Both the position numbers and the translations under genes were made by a program. From assembly GCA_900543415.1 (NCBI GenBank), contig UQRE01000017.1, positions 1 through 46,202 on the forward strand: a stretch of 46,202 bases of DNA. The letters are read 5' to 3'. Source of the DNA: an uncultured Dorea sp. (GTDB lineage Bacteria; Bacillota; Clostridia; Lachnospirales; Lachnospiraceae). Below, piece by piece: positions 39,221 through 46,202 of the stretch (within the stretch, counting starts at the first letter, position 1; each line of letters begins with the position of its first letter). The notes beneath the pieces were generated by a model that worked only from the letters and a program-made list of their open reading frames with translations, did not search any database and was not told the DNA's origin.

Positions 39221-39626
39221 GACGCCGATTATTGAAAGCGTGCGAAACTACATTATGGCGTGCGACTTTCTAAAAGATGGAAGAGTGAATATTGATTATC
39301 TCCCCGACCAGATGGCATATTCCATCGACACGATCGGATGTGATCCGGTTTACAAAAAATACGTTGATGGTACATGCTTAAAGCAATTCCAGTTTGCACT
39401 CACGAGTAAGGAGGCTTATGACGGAGATGCAAGAACTGGTATTGCGAATAGCGGATTCTATCAGTATTTTGAGGAGTGGATTGAAAGTAACAACTTAAAT
39501 GATATCTACCCTGCGCTAGAGGGGCACGATGCGATAAGAGTGGACGTGTTGCAGAGCGGCTATCTGTTTTCCACAGAAGTTGACCTTGGTAGGTATCAGA
39601 TTATTTGCAGATTGATTTATAAATAG
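39207..39626 (+). CDS. Tail terminator/minor capsid protein
   Basis: 139 residues: TPIIESVRNYIMACDFLKDGRVNIDYL, then TIGCDPVYKKYVDGTCLKQFQFAL and FEEWIESNNLNDIYP. This is the pattern of the tail-terminator group once named minor capsid protein. TTG 39207 is the start, with AAAGGAG 10 bases upstream. It sits just before the tail tube gene as expected. Confidence 0.82.
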   Translation: MQVGKTPIIESVRNYIMACDFLKDGRVNIDYLPDQMAYSIDTIGCDPVYKKYVDGTCLKQFQFALTSKEAYDGDARTGIANSGFYQYFEEWIESNNLNDIYPALEGHDAIRVDVLQSGYLFSTEVDLGRYQIICRLIYK

Positions 39627-39638
39627 GAGGCTATGAAT

Positions 39639-40151
39639 ATGGCAGTTGAAAAGAAAGAGCTTGTCGGCAGACATAAGCGTTTGGCGTTTATGGATGTCGA
39701 AGGAACAGGAACGACATTTATCAGAATGACAGGTTTTACGGCACTGTCTGAGGGTAAAGAAGCGAAAGAATACAACCGACAGTATGTAGACGAGGCTACA
39801 GAACGTAATGATGTAGTAGGATATGCCACTTCTGTGGAGTACGAATTTGATAGATATACCAATGATAAGGTGTGCGAGAAGATTTGTACGATTACAGACG
39901 ATGAACTTGTCGGCACAGAAGCACAGGTAGAAATCGTCACAGTGGATGTTTTTACTGCAAATGATAATAAACAAGCAATCGCAAGGAAACGTACGTGGAG
40001 TGTTATCCCTGATACTTCCGGTGACGGAACAGATGCATTGATCTACAGCGGAAGTTTTGCAGCAGCGTCTGAGATCACGAAGGGCTATGTGACTTTGGAT
40101 GACAAAATGGAAACATGCACTTTTACAGAAGGAGCAATTCCATCAGAGTAG
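39639..40151 (+). CDS. Major tail tube protein
   Basis: 170 residues, beta-rich: RLAFMDVEGTGTTFIRMTGFTALSEGK, NRQYVDEATERNDVVGYATSVEYEFD and WSVIPDTSGDGTDALIYSGSFAAAS in pieces. ATG 39639 is preferred over ATG 39633 because TAGGAGG is then 8 bases away. It polymerises into the tail tube. Position between terminator and chaperones supports it. Confidence 0.88.
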   Translation: MAVEKKELVGRHKRLAFMDVEGTGTTFIRMTGFTALSEGKEAKEYNRQYVDEATERNDVVGYATSVEYEFDRYTNDKVCEKICTITDDELVGTEAQVEIVTVDVFTANDNKQAIARKRTWSVIPDTSGDGTDALIYSGSFAAASEITKGYVTLDDKMETCTFTEGAIPSE

Positions 40152-40171
40152 AAAGATAGGAGAGTGAGCCG

Positions 40172-40564
40172 ATGAGCCAGTGGAAATTTGGAAATTTTGA
40201 AACAGAGATTGATTTTACAGACGTTGACTTTCTTGATCGGATTGATGAGGGAAAGCAGTTGATGCAGGAAGCGGAAAATCATGTATTAAAGGTTGGAAAG
40301 AACTCGGATATTATCCGGTCACAGTGCGAGGTCTTTTATGCTTTCTTTGATCATGTTTTCGGACGTGATGCAAGAGAAGCTATGTTTGAAGGAAAGACAA
40401 GTCTTATGCTATGTGTGAAAGCAAGCGAGTCTCTGAGTGAATTTGAAAAACAAGAAGCAAACAGGATTGATAGCATGTATGGGAAGTACAAGGTACAGAA
40501 TCACGGGAACAGACAGCAGAGAAGAGCGTACAATAAACAGAACCGGAAGAAGGGACATAAGTAA
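40172..40564 (+). CDS. Tail assembly chaperone-like protein (DUF6673 type)
   Basis: 130 residues: EIDFTDVDFLDRIDEGKQLMQEA, SQCEVFYAFFDHVFGRDAREAMF, with a basic C-terminal tail (NRQQRRAYNKQNRKKGHK). It lies in the place of the first tail chaperone; the DUF6673 name is from memory. GGAGAGTGAG precedes ATG 40172. Its stop overlaps the next start (TAATG). Confidence 0.78.
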   Translation: MSQWKFGNFETEIDFTDVDFLDRIDEGKQLMQEAENHVLKVGKNSDIIRSQCEVFYAFFDHVFGRDAREAMFEGKTSLMLCVKASESLSEFEKQEANRIDSMYGKYKVQNHGNRQQRRAYNKQNRKKGHK

Positions 40565-41127
40565 TGCATATCCTCTACAGAGAGTTCCCAGAAAGCGTGA
40601 GAGTGTCCGGCAGGAGTTACGCCATTGAAACTGACTTTCGTGAATGGATAAGGTTTCTTGAGCTCGCAGAAGACGAGGAAGTCCCGTGGCAGATTAAATG
40701 CCAATTAATTTTGCAGTGGTTCACAAGCGAAGTCCCCGAAGACATAGAACAAGCTATCTATGCGCTTGGGGACTTTTGCTCTGGTTATTTAGATACGGAC
40801 GATCAGGAAGAGAGACGCGGACGAACCAAACAGGTTTATTCGTTCGAGCAGGATGCAGACTGTATATATACAGCGTTCCGAGAGGTGTATGGTATTAATC
40901 TGCAAACAGTCCCGTATATGCATTGGCGGGAGTTTCAGACACTGCTTTTAGGGCTTCCGGAGAAAACGGAGATAAAACAGCGCATGATATATCGGTCGAT
41001 TGACCTTCGGGACATAAAAGATAAAAATGAGCGAAAGCGCGTGCAGAAGATACAGAAATCTATTGCTCTAAAGAAAAAGAAGAGGGCAAGGAAAATGGAT
41101 CCATATGAGATAGGAGCGATGTTCTGA
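40564..41127 (+). CDS. Bacteriophage Gp15 family protein
   Basis: 187 residues: EFPESVRVSGRSYAIETDFREWIRF, DFCSGYLDTDDQEERR, YSFEQDADCIYTAFREVYGINL and MHWREFQTLLLGLPE in pieces, the Gp15 pattern. It holds the second tail-chaperone position before the tape measure. Coupled to both neighbours through overlapping stop/start codons at 40564 and 41127. Confidence 0.88.
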   Translation: MHILYREFPESVRVSGRSYAIETDFREWIRFLELAEDEEVPWQIKCQLILQWFTSEVPEDIEQAIYALGDFCSGYLDTDDQEERRGRTKQVYSFEQDADCIYTAFREVYGINLQTVPYMHWREFQTLLLGLPEKTEIKQRMIYRSIDLRDIKDKNERKRVQKIQKSIALKKKKRARKMDPYEIGAMF

Positions 41128-41282
41128 TGATGAAGAAAAATATCCAGATACCCACAGAACGAAAGTGGTATGTTTGTCCGTACTGCGGAAAGAATCTCGT
41201 AATACATGAAGATACCGCAGTATGTAAGGGCGTGTTTATCCGGTGCAAAGAGTGCCGGAAAGAAGTTGAGATAAAGATATAA
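41127..41282 (+). CDS. Small zinc-ribbon protein (Com/Cys-rich KTR-like)
   Basis: 51 residues with WYVCPYCGKN, then a DT pair and FIRCKECRKEVEI, a two-knuckle zinc ribbon. The layout resembles Cys-rich KTR proteins and the Mu Com-like translational activators. ATG 41127 overlaps the Gp15 stop; ATG 41130 is an alternative. Its place between the tail chaperone and the tape measure gene could allow a translational role, but this is inference. Confidence 0.7.
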   Translation: MMKKNIQIPTERKWYVCPYCGKNLVIHEDTAVCKGVFIRCKECRKEVEIKI

Positions 41283-41340
41283 GTATGATGCACATGTGAG
41301 CCGATGAGCCGTGCTATTTTCGAGAGGATGTGAAGATAGT

Positions 41341-43773
41341 ATGGCTGATGGCTATTTGAATTTTGATACAAAAATAAATGAGGCTGGTTTTAATAAGGGC
41401 ATATCAAAGTTAAGTAATATTGCTCAAACCGGTCTTGGTGTTGTAGTTGGTAATATTGCAACATCTGTTCTGCAAAAAATCGGACAGCTTGGTTCCGAGC
41501 TGGTTGCCGGTCTTAATGAATCGTCTGCAGCGTGGAAGACGTTCCAGGCTAACATGCAGATGAACGGGAAAACTGCAGATGAAATCTCCAAAATAAAAGG
41601 AGAGTTGAAAGACTTTGCGGAACAAACGATCTACAGCGCATCGGATATGGCGAGTACATACTCCCAGCTTGAAGCGGTGGGAACCAAGAATACAACCGCT
41701 CTTGTCAAGGGATTTGGCGGTTTGGCGGCTGCCGCTTCAGATCCAACACAGGCAATGAAGACGTTGAGCCAGCAAGCAACGCAGATGGCAGCTAAGCCAA
41801 AAGTGGCGTGGGAAGACTTTAAACTGATGGTAGAACAGACTCCGGCTGGTATCTCTGCGGTTGCAAAAACAATGGGAATGTCTACCCAGGAGCTTATTTC
41901 TGATGTGCAGAAAGGGAAAGTAAAAACAGAAGAGTTTCTTGATGCGATTGCAAGGACAGGAACGAATGCAGATTTTACCGCGCTTGCCACACAGTATAAG
42001 ACCGTAGGGCAAGCTACAGACGGTCTGATTGAGACTCTGACTGGACAGTTGCAGCCGGCGTTTGACACATTGTCACAGGTCGGAATCAACGCAATTAGTG
42101 GAATTACGGACAAGATCAGCGCCGGCTCTCCCATAATCGAGAAATTAACAGTCACCGTGAATACGCTTGTCGATAAGCTTAACTCCATGTCTACGGAAGA
42201 GCTTGTGAACCTTGCCAAGATGGGTGGCTTGCTAGTAACAGCAGTGCCGGCATTGGCAGGAATCGGTAAGGGAATGGAAGTCGCAAGTACAGCGTCAGGA
42301 GCGTTCACCGGTGCACTTAGCGGTATAGGAAATGGTGTAAAGAGCATTCCTGGGAAATTTGATTCTGCAAAGAAATCAATCGGAGGACTTGGAAAGAGTT
42401 TCGGAACATTAGGAAGTGCTATCACGGGTCCATTCGATGTTATGATGCCGAAAGTGACTGGAAGTGTCCGAAAGATTGGAAGTACCGTTGCGTCTCTTCC
42501 GGGTAAAATAGTTAGCCCGATAGGGAAGATTGGGAAAGCAGTTGCCGGGAAATTCCCAGGAATTACAAGTGCGTTTTCCGATTTCACTGGCTATTTAGGC
42601 GCGTGGGGTGGAAATGTAGGATCTGCTCTTTCCGGAGTGCTTGGAAATGTCGGAAAGTTTATGCCTGGCTTTGCTAAGCTTATGAACTTTGGTCTTGTTG
42701 CCGGTGTTCTTGTGGCTGGTCTTGGACTTCTTAACACGCAGTTTGGAGAGCAGATCAATACGCTTTTAACCACTATGCAGACCAAGGGACCGGAGCTGAT
42801 TACAAACTTCTGCAACGGAATTGTATCTGCTCTTCCGAATCTGACAGCGCAAGGTGGTCAGATTCTTAATAATTTGATGCTTGCGATTACAGCGAATCTG
42901 CCAGCAATTATCCAGGGCGGCATAGCCATCATATCGTCTTTAATTTCCGGAATAGCACAGCAATTGCCGACCTTAATTCCAACAGCTGTCGAGATGATCT
43001 TAACTTTAGCGTCTTCGCTGCTTAGTAATATTGATCAGATTATAGATGCCGGAATTGATTTGCTCGTGGGATTAGCACAGGGGCTTGTGAATGCGCTCCC
43101 TCAACTGATCAACAAAGCTCCTACGATTATTGGTCAGTTAGCTTCTGCCATTATTCGTAATCTACCTAAAATTTTACAAGCCGGCATAAAAATCCTTGGG
43201 ATGTTGGCGACAGGTTTAATCCAAGCTGTACCTCAGCTGATTAGTAAGATTCCATCGATTATTTCACAGATAAAAAATGCGTTTACATCAATTAATTGGG
43301 GAGAAGTAGGATCTAACATCATTAAAGGTATTGCTAATGGTCTGAAAAGTGCCGGAGGTGCAATCGTAGAAGCAGCAAAGAGTGCAGCAAAGAGTGCGCT
43401 GAACGCTGCAAAAGATTTCCTTGATATTCATTCTCCGTCAAGAGTATTCCGAGATCAAGTAGGCAAAATGATGGCGCTTGGTATGGGCATAGGCTTTGAT
43501 AAAAATGTGCCGATAAAGAGTATGAATGCAAGCTTAAAAACAGCTATTGGAAGTTTGAAAGACAATGCCAGTACGGTATTGAGTGGTGGAGGTGTGAACA
43601 GAGGTGGTGTTGGTCGCATGAAAGCGTTGAGTGATGTTACAGATGGCATTGATTATGATCGTCTGGAGAGAATACAAATGAAAGCAGCGGACAAGATGGC
43701 GAAGAGGCCAATCTATCTTGATAAAAACAGGATAGACAAGCCATTGCCGAAAGGAGCAGTACCAGTATGGTAA
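41341..43773 (+). CDS. Tail tape measure protein
   Basis: 810 residues from ATG 41341. The N-terminal tape-measure domain (about 50-230) includes FAEQTIYSASDMASTYSQLEAVG, AAAASDPTQAMKTL and KTMGMSTQELISDVQKGKV; the middle has Gly-rich and hydrophobic repeats (VAGVLVAGLGLL, several PTLIPTAVEMILTLAS-like units around 500-640); the C-terminus has DIHSPSRVFRDQVGKMMALGMGIGF. It sets tail length and helps DNA entry. The size implies a tail of roughly 120 nm. No lytic-enzyme domain was seen. Confidence 0.93.
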   Translation: MADGYLNFDTKINEAGFNKGISKLSNIAQTGLGVVVGNIATSVLQKIGQLGSELVAGLNESSAAWKTFQANMQMNGKTADEISKIKGELKDFAEQTIYSASDMASTYSQLEAVGTKNTTALVKGFGGLAAAASDPTQAMKTLSQQATQMAAKPKVAWEDFKLMVEQTPAGISAVAKTMGMSTQELISDVQKGKVKTEEFLDAIARTGTNADFTALATQYKTVGQATDGLIETLTGQLQPAFDTLSQVGINAISGITDKISAGSPIIEKLTVTVNTLVDKLNSMSTEELVNLAKMGGLLVTAVPALAGIGKGMEVASTASGAFTGALSGIGNGVKSIPGKFDSAKKSIGGLGKSFGTLGSAITGPFDVMMPKVTGSVRKIGSTVASLPGKIVSPIGKIGKAVAGKFPGITSAFSDFTGYLGAWGGNVGSALSGVLGNVGKFMPGFAKLMNFGLVAGVLVAGLGLLNTQFGEQINTLLTTMQTKGPELITNFCNGIVSALPNLTAQGGQILNNLMLAITANLPAIIQGGIAIISSLISGIAQQLPTLIPTAVEMILTLASSLLSNIDQIIDAGIDLLVGLAQGLVNALPQLINKAPTIIGQLASAIIRNLPKILQAGIKILGMLATGLIQAVPQLISKIPSIISQIKNAFTSINWGEVGSNIIKGIANGLKSAGGAIVEAAKSAAKSALNAAKDFLDIHSPSRVFRDQVGKMMALGMGIGFDKNVPIKSMNASLKTAIGSLKDNASTVLSGGGVNRGGVGRMKALSDVTDGIDYDRLERIQMKAADKMAKRPIYLDKNRIDKPLPKGAVPVW

Positions 43774-44552
43774 AAGCATATTATAAAAACAGTAAAGGCG
43801 AGGTGCTTTGGCTGACCAAGGCACCTTTTAAAACTGTGGAGTCAGACTGGTTCGATTCGAGCTGGGAAGACTCAACAGAAGGATATGAGAAAACAGTAGC
43901 TATAGATGTCTTCGGGAAAAGAGAAGAATTTACAACAAACATGGAAAAACTTTACAGAGTAATATCGTATGATTCTGAGGTGGGTGCGCTTGGTAGGTTG
44001 TATGTTAACAACACGTTCCTTCCTTGCCAAATTATCCGTACCGAGAAGACAGGATGGAAAGGGTATGTATACTCTGAGGTGGCGCTGACATTTTTAGCCC
44101 CGGAACTCTCGTGGATCACAGAAGTTAAAAAGAGTTTCTGCCCGCAGACTATTGCGAAAGCGGCAGACGGTTTGGATTTCCCGTTTGACTTTCCTTTTGA
44201 TTTCGCAAACGAGAAAAGGGGATCAGAAGTATTCGAGGTTGATCATATCATTTCTTCTGATTTTGAAATGACAATATATGGTCCCTGTGTGAACCCTAGG
44301 GTATTAATAAACGGATATCCTTATGAGGTTTTAACCACGTTAGAGGCTGGGGAATATCTCATAATTGATAGTTCTGAACAGACCGTTGTAAAGCATTTAA
44401 ATAATGGTTTGACGTCTGACTTATTCGATGCACGGGGCTACGAATATTCCATCTTTGAAAAGATTCCATGCGGAATGATTAGGGTGAACTGGTCCGGTGA
44501 CTATGGTATTGATTTAGTTCTGTATTTAAAGAGGAGGGAAGCAGCATGGTAA
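43767..44552 (+). CDS. Distal tail protein (Dit)
   Basis: 261 residues: AYYKNSKGEVLWLTKAPFKT, VESDWFDSSWEDSTEG, RLYVNNTFLPCQIIRTEKTGWKGYV in pieces, then LINGYPYEVLTTLEAGEYLIID, the typical Dit galectin-like half. It forms the hub ring at the tail tip. ATG 43767 overlaps the tape measure stop and its end overlaps the next gene. Confidence 0.88.
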   Translation: MVKAYYKNSKGEVLWLTKAPFKTVESDWFDSSWEDSTEGYEKTVAIDVFGKREEFTTNMEKLYRVISYDSEVGALGRLYVNNTFLPCQIIRTEKTGWKGYVYSEVALTFLAPELSWITEVKKSFCPQTIAKAADGLDFPFDFPFDFANEKRGSEVFEVDHIISSDFEMTIYGPCVNPRVLINGYPYEVLTTLEAGEYLIIDSSEQTVVKHLNNGLTSDLFDARGYEYSIFEKIPCGMIRVNWSGDYGIDLVLYLKRREAAW

Positions 44553-45538
44553 TACTTGCAACGAGAGATCGAGAAATCGGAGCAAGACCGCTAAGGGATG
44601 CCAACTGCAGTTTTGATGCGAATAAAAACAAGACTTTTTCCGTGCAGATCGCAAGGTCAAACTGGACAAAAGACATGACCTTTGGGAATCTAATCTATGT
44701 ACCAGAGACAGAGTTTGGAGGAATCATTGGAAACGTCTTGACAAGTACGGCCTTAGATTATGTGGAATTAAAGGGGTACACTTGGAGAGGACAGATGGGG
44801 AAAAAGATTATCCAGCCGGCGAAAGGACAGGATTATAGGCGGGTATCAGGGGAATTGAATACCGTGCTTAGGGCGTTGATCGAGCCGGAGTTTGACGGTT
44901 TGTATGTTGTCCCAACAATAGATACCGGGGTATCGGTTTCCAATTATCAGTTTGACCGATATTGCACCTTGTTAGATGGCGTTACAAAGATGCTTTCCAG
45001 TAAAGGACATCGGTTAGACATCCGACATCGGAGAGAGCAGGGGACGATCGGTTATATAGCGGTCTGTGCAGTCCCGATCAAGGACTACTCGAAGGAGATT
45101 GAACTGTCTAAGGACTCCGGACTTACTTACACGATGGATGACAAGAGAAATGGTGTGAACCATCTGATTGTTGCTGGAAAAGGTGAGCTACAGGAAAGGA
45201 ACGTGCTACATTTGTATGTACATCCGGACGGTAGTATTAAAAAGACGCAATATTACAAGGGACTTGATGAGATTGCAGAAGTCTACGAAAATACGTCCAC
45301 AGAAACAGACCAGCTAGAGAGCCAGTCTAAAGATAAGCTTTTAGAGCTTTGTAGCAAAAAGACGTTTGGAATGGATATAGATAGACTCGGACTGGAAGTA
45401 TCTATAGGAGATATCGTCGGAGGGCGAGACTACCTTACTGGAATGTATATGGCGAAGCCAATAGAGAACATTGTTTATGAAGTTACTAACAGAATAGAAT
45501 CGAAGATCTACGAGCTGGAAGGAGAGAATGAAGAATGA
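44546..45538 (+). CDS. Tail hub protein (ReqiPepy6 Gp37-like)
   Basis: 330 residues: LATRDREIGARPLRDANCSF, KTFSVQIARSNWTKDM, LDYVELKGYTWRGQMGKKII, GVNHLIVAGKGELQERNVLHLYV in pieces. It matches the siphovirus ReqiPepy6 Gp37-like group, which takes the place of the N-terminal Tal/hub domain. Length suggests hub only, with no lytic domain. GAGGAGG precedes ATG 44546. Confidence 0.87.
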   Translation: MVILATRDREIGARPLRDANCSFDANKNKTFSVQIARSNWTKDMTFGNLIYVPETEFGGIIGNVLTSTALDYVELKGYTWRGQMGKKIIQPAKGQDYRRVSGELNTVLRALIEPEFDGLYVVPTIDTGVSVSNYQFDRYCTLLDGVTKMLSSKGHRLDIRHRREQGTIGYIAVCAVPIKDYSKEIELSKDSGLTYTMDDKRNGVNHLIVAGKGELQERNVLHLYVHPDGSIKKTQYYKGLDEIAEVYENTSTETDQLESQSKDKLLELCSKKTFGMDIDRLGLEVSIGDIVGGRDYLTGMYMAKPIENIVYEVTNRIESKIYELEGENEE

Positions 45539-46202
45539 AAATAGTAAGCGGAAAGACCGGAACGTCACATGTGACATCAGAGCAGTTCCGGCAGATCATA
45601 GAGGGAACAGTCGGACAGGGAAGTTATATATTAACATCCGGAGAAAACTTAGAGCCGGAGTTAGCATCTAACAATATGCTTAAGATTAGAGGCGGAATGA
45701 TGTCACATCATGGGAACGTGTCTTGTGTGGAGCTTAACACATACGACGAGGTTACGCTCACGAACGGAAGCCAAGGGGTGAAGAGAATTGACCTTATTGT
45801 TAACCGATACACAAGAAACGATGAAACTGGGCTTGAGAAAAACGAGTGGGTAGTGATTATCGGAACGCCGGATGCAACAAACCCGAAAGTTCCTGAGTAT
45901 ATCGCAGGAAATCTTCAGAATGGAGATTTGACAGATGATTGCCCTGTATTTGAGGTACATTATGATGGGATTAATGTCACAGAGGTTAAAAAGCTGCTTC
46001 CAGTGATGAGTAATTTGGACTTACTAAATGGCAAAATAGAAAAACAGACGCTCTACTCATCCGCAGAAAAGCAAATCGGTGTTACAGATTCTGGTGAACC
46101 AATATACCGAAAAACAATAAGAGCTGCAATGACTTATTTTTCAAAGCCATCATCCGGCTATGCCGATTGCACAATTTCTTTTGGCGCATACTTAAAAAAG
46201 AT
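45535..46202 (+). CDS. Baseplate/receptor-binding-region protein, 3' end outside the window
   Basis: At least 222 codons stay open from ATG 45535 to the window end. The N-terminus reads MKIVSGKTGTSHVTSEQFRQ and YILTSGENLEPELASNNML, then MSHHGNVSCVELNTYDEVTL and RIDLIVNRYTRNDETGLE, a pattern seen in baseplate proteins next to Gp37-like hubs. The later part (after about residue 170) probably starts a host-binding region. ATG 45535 overlaps the previous stop (ATGA). Confidence 0.82.
   Translation, partial: MKIVSGKTGTSHVTSEQFRQIIEGTVGQGSYILTSGENLEPELASNNMLKIRGGMMSHHGNVSCVELNTYDEVTLTNGSQGVKRIDLIVNRYTRNDETGLEKNEWVVIIGTPDATNPKVPEYIAGNLQNGDLTDDCPVFEVHYDGINVTEVKKLLPVMSNLDLLNGKIEKQTLYSSAEKQIGVTDSGEPIYRKTIRAAMTYFSKPSSGYADCTISFGAYLKK

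Larger units (their letters stand above)
13850..46202. mobile_element. Temperate siphovirus prophage (right end outside window)
   Basis: Contiguous modules: integrase, minus-strand lysogeny control, plus-strand early and replication genes, packaging, head, connector and tail genes, in normal siphophage order. More than 32 kb is visible. No lysis genes or right attachment site are seen before the window ends within the baseplate region. All structural genes appear intact, so the prophage may be functional. Confidence 0.95.

Noticed and set aside
40172..41127. Programmed frameshift joining the two tail chaperone genes
   Set aside because: The two proteins belong to different families and use an ordinary TAATG stop/start overlap; no slippery heptamer with a following structure was seen at the junction.
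41631..42587. 318-codon minus-strand ORF
   Set aside because: Shadow of the tape measure gene: it lies wholly inside it, has Pro/Ala/Ser-rich antisense composition and no matching ribosome site or operon context.
1..46202. tRNA or rRNA genes, insertion sequences
   Set aside because: I found no cloverleaf with the TTC-type arm, no rRNA sequence and no transposase gene on either strand; a faint tRNA could still be missed by eye.

Overview
The window looks like a gut Lachnospiraceae-type Firmicutes chromosome (low to moderate GC, strong AGGAGG ribosome binding sites) that carries most of a temperate siphovirus prophage. The genus cannot be fixed from sequence reading alone; Dorea, Blautia, Mediterraneibacter and relatives all fit.

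Host part (1-13858). The fructose PTS block has a 5'-damaged or edge-truncated EIIABC gene, then ptsH and ptsI. An AzgA/PbuG-type purine permease follows as its own unit. Next comes a likely operon: uup (ABC-F ATPase), an HSL-type alpha/beta hydrolase, a condensation-like acyltransferase with a membrane C-terminus, and deoB. It converges on a pdaA-type polysaccharide deacetylase. An SDR oxidoreductase, distantly reminiscent of the BaiA/hydroxysteroid dehydrogenase group, has its own promoter with a palindrome over the -35. It converges on an NMT1/SsuA-like substrate-binding protein gene that the prophage has cut in two.

Prophage (about 13850 to beyond 46202). A large serine integrase ends exactly at the host gene break. 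The lysogeny arm is on the minus strand: CI-like repressor, ImmA-like peptidase, a PD-ExK (HsdR_N-like) nuclease, a PBECR3-type protein, a candidate structured ncRNA with a consensus promoter and terminator, then the integrase. The plus-strand lytic arm starts at 18428: Cro, an antirepressor, many tiny ORFs, a Sak-type recombinase, NinB/HNH-like genes, a replication initiator with candidate iterons inside it, a G39P-like helicase loader, an HNH-like gene, a large helicase-methyltransferase fusion, a Lar-like zinc protein, a DUF551 protein and a sigma-like late regulator. A terminator-bounded two-gene cassette (moron) separates this from the packaging and head genes (terS, terL, portal, minor capsid, scaffold, major capsid), the connectors and the tail genes (tube, chaperones, tape measure, Dit, Gp37-like hub, baseplate protein). 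The lysis genes and the right attachment site lie beyond the window.

The most interesting points: (1) the minor capsid protein ends in a BECR-like nuclease-type domain, and a small acidic gene overlaps its stop codon and has its own terminator, which is the layout of a toxin-immunity pair built into a virion protein; (2) a structured RNA of about 137 nt on the minus strand between a PBECR3-type gene and the integrase; (3) an unusual leader before the scaffold gene with a 12-codon ORF, a terminator-like hairpin and repeated hairpins with GGTTAC-like loops; (4) an antisense membrane-protein gene with its own promoter inside the early operon; (5) a ptsH product with Arg at position 46 in place of the regulatory Ser.
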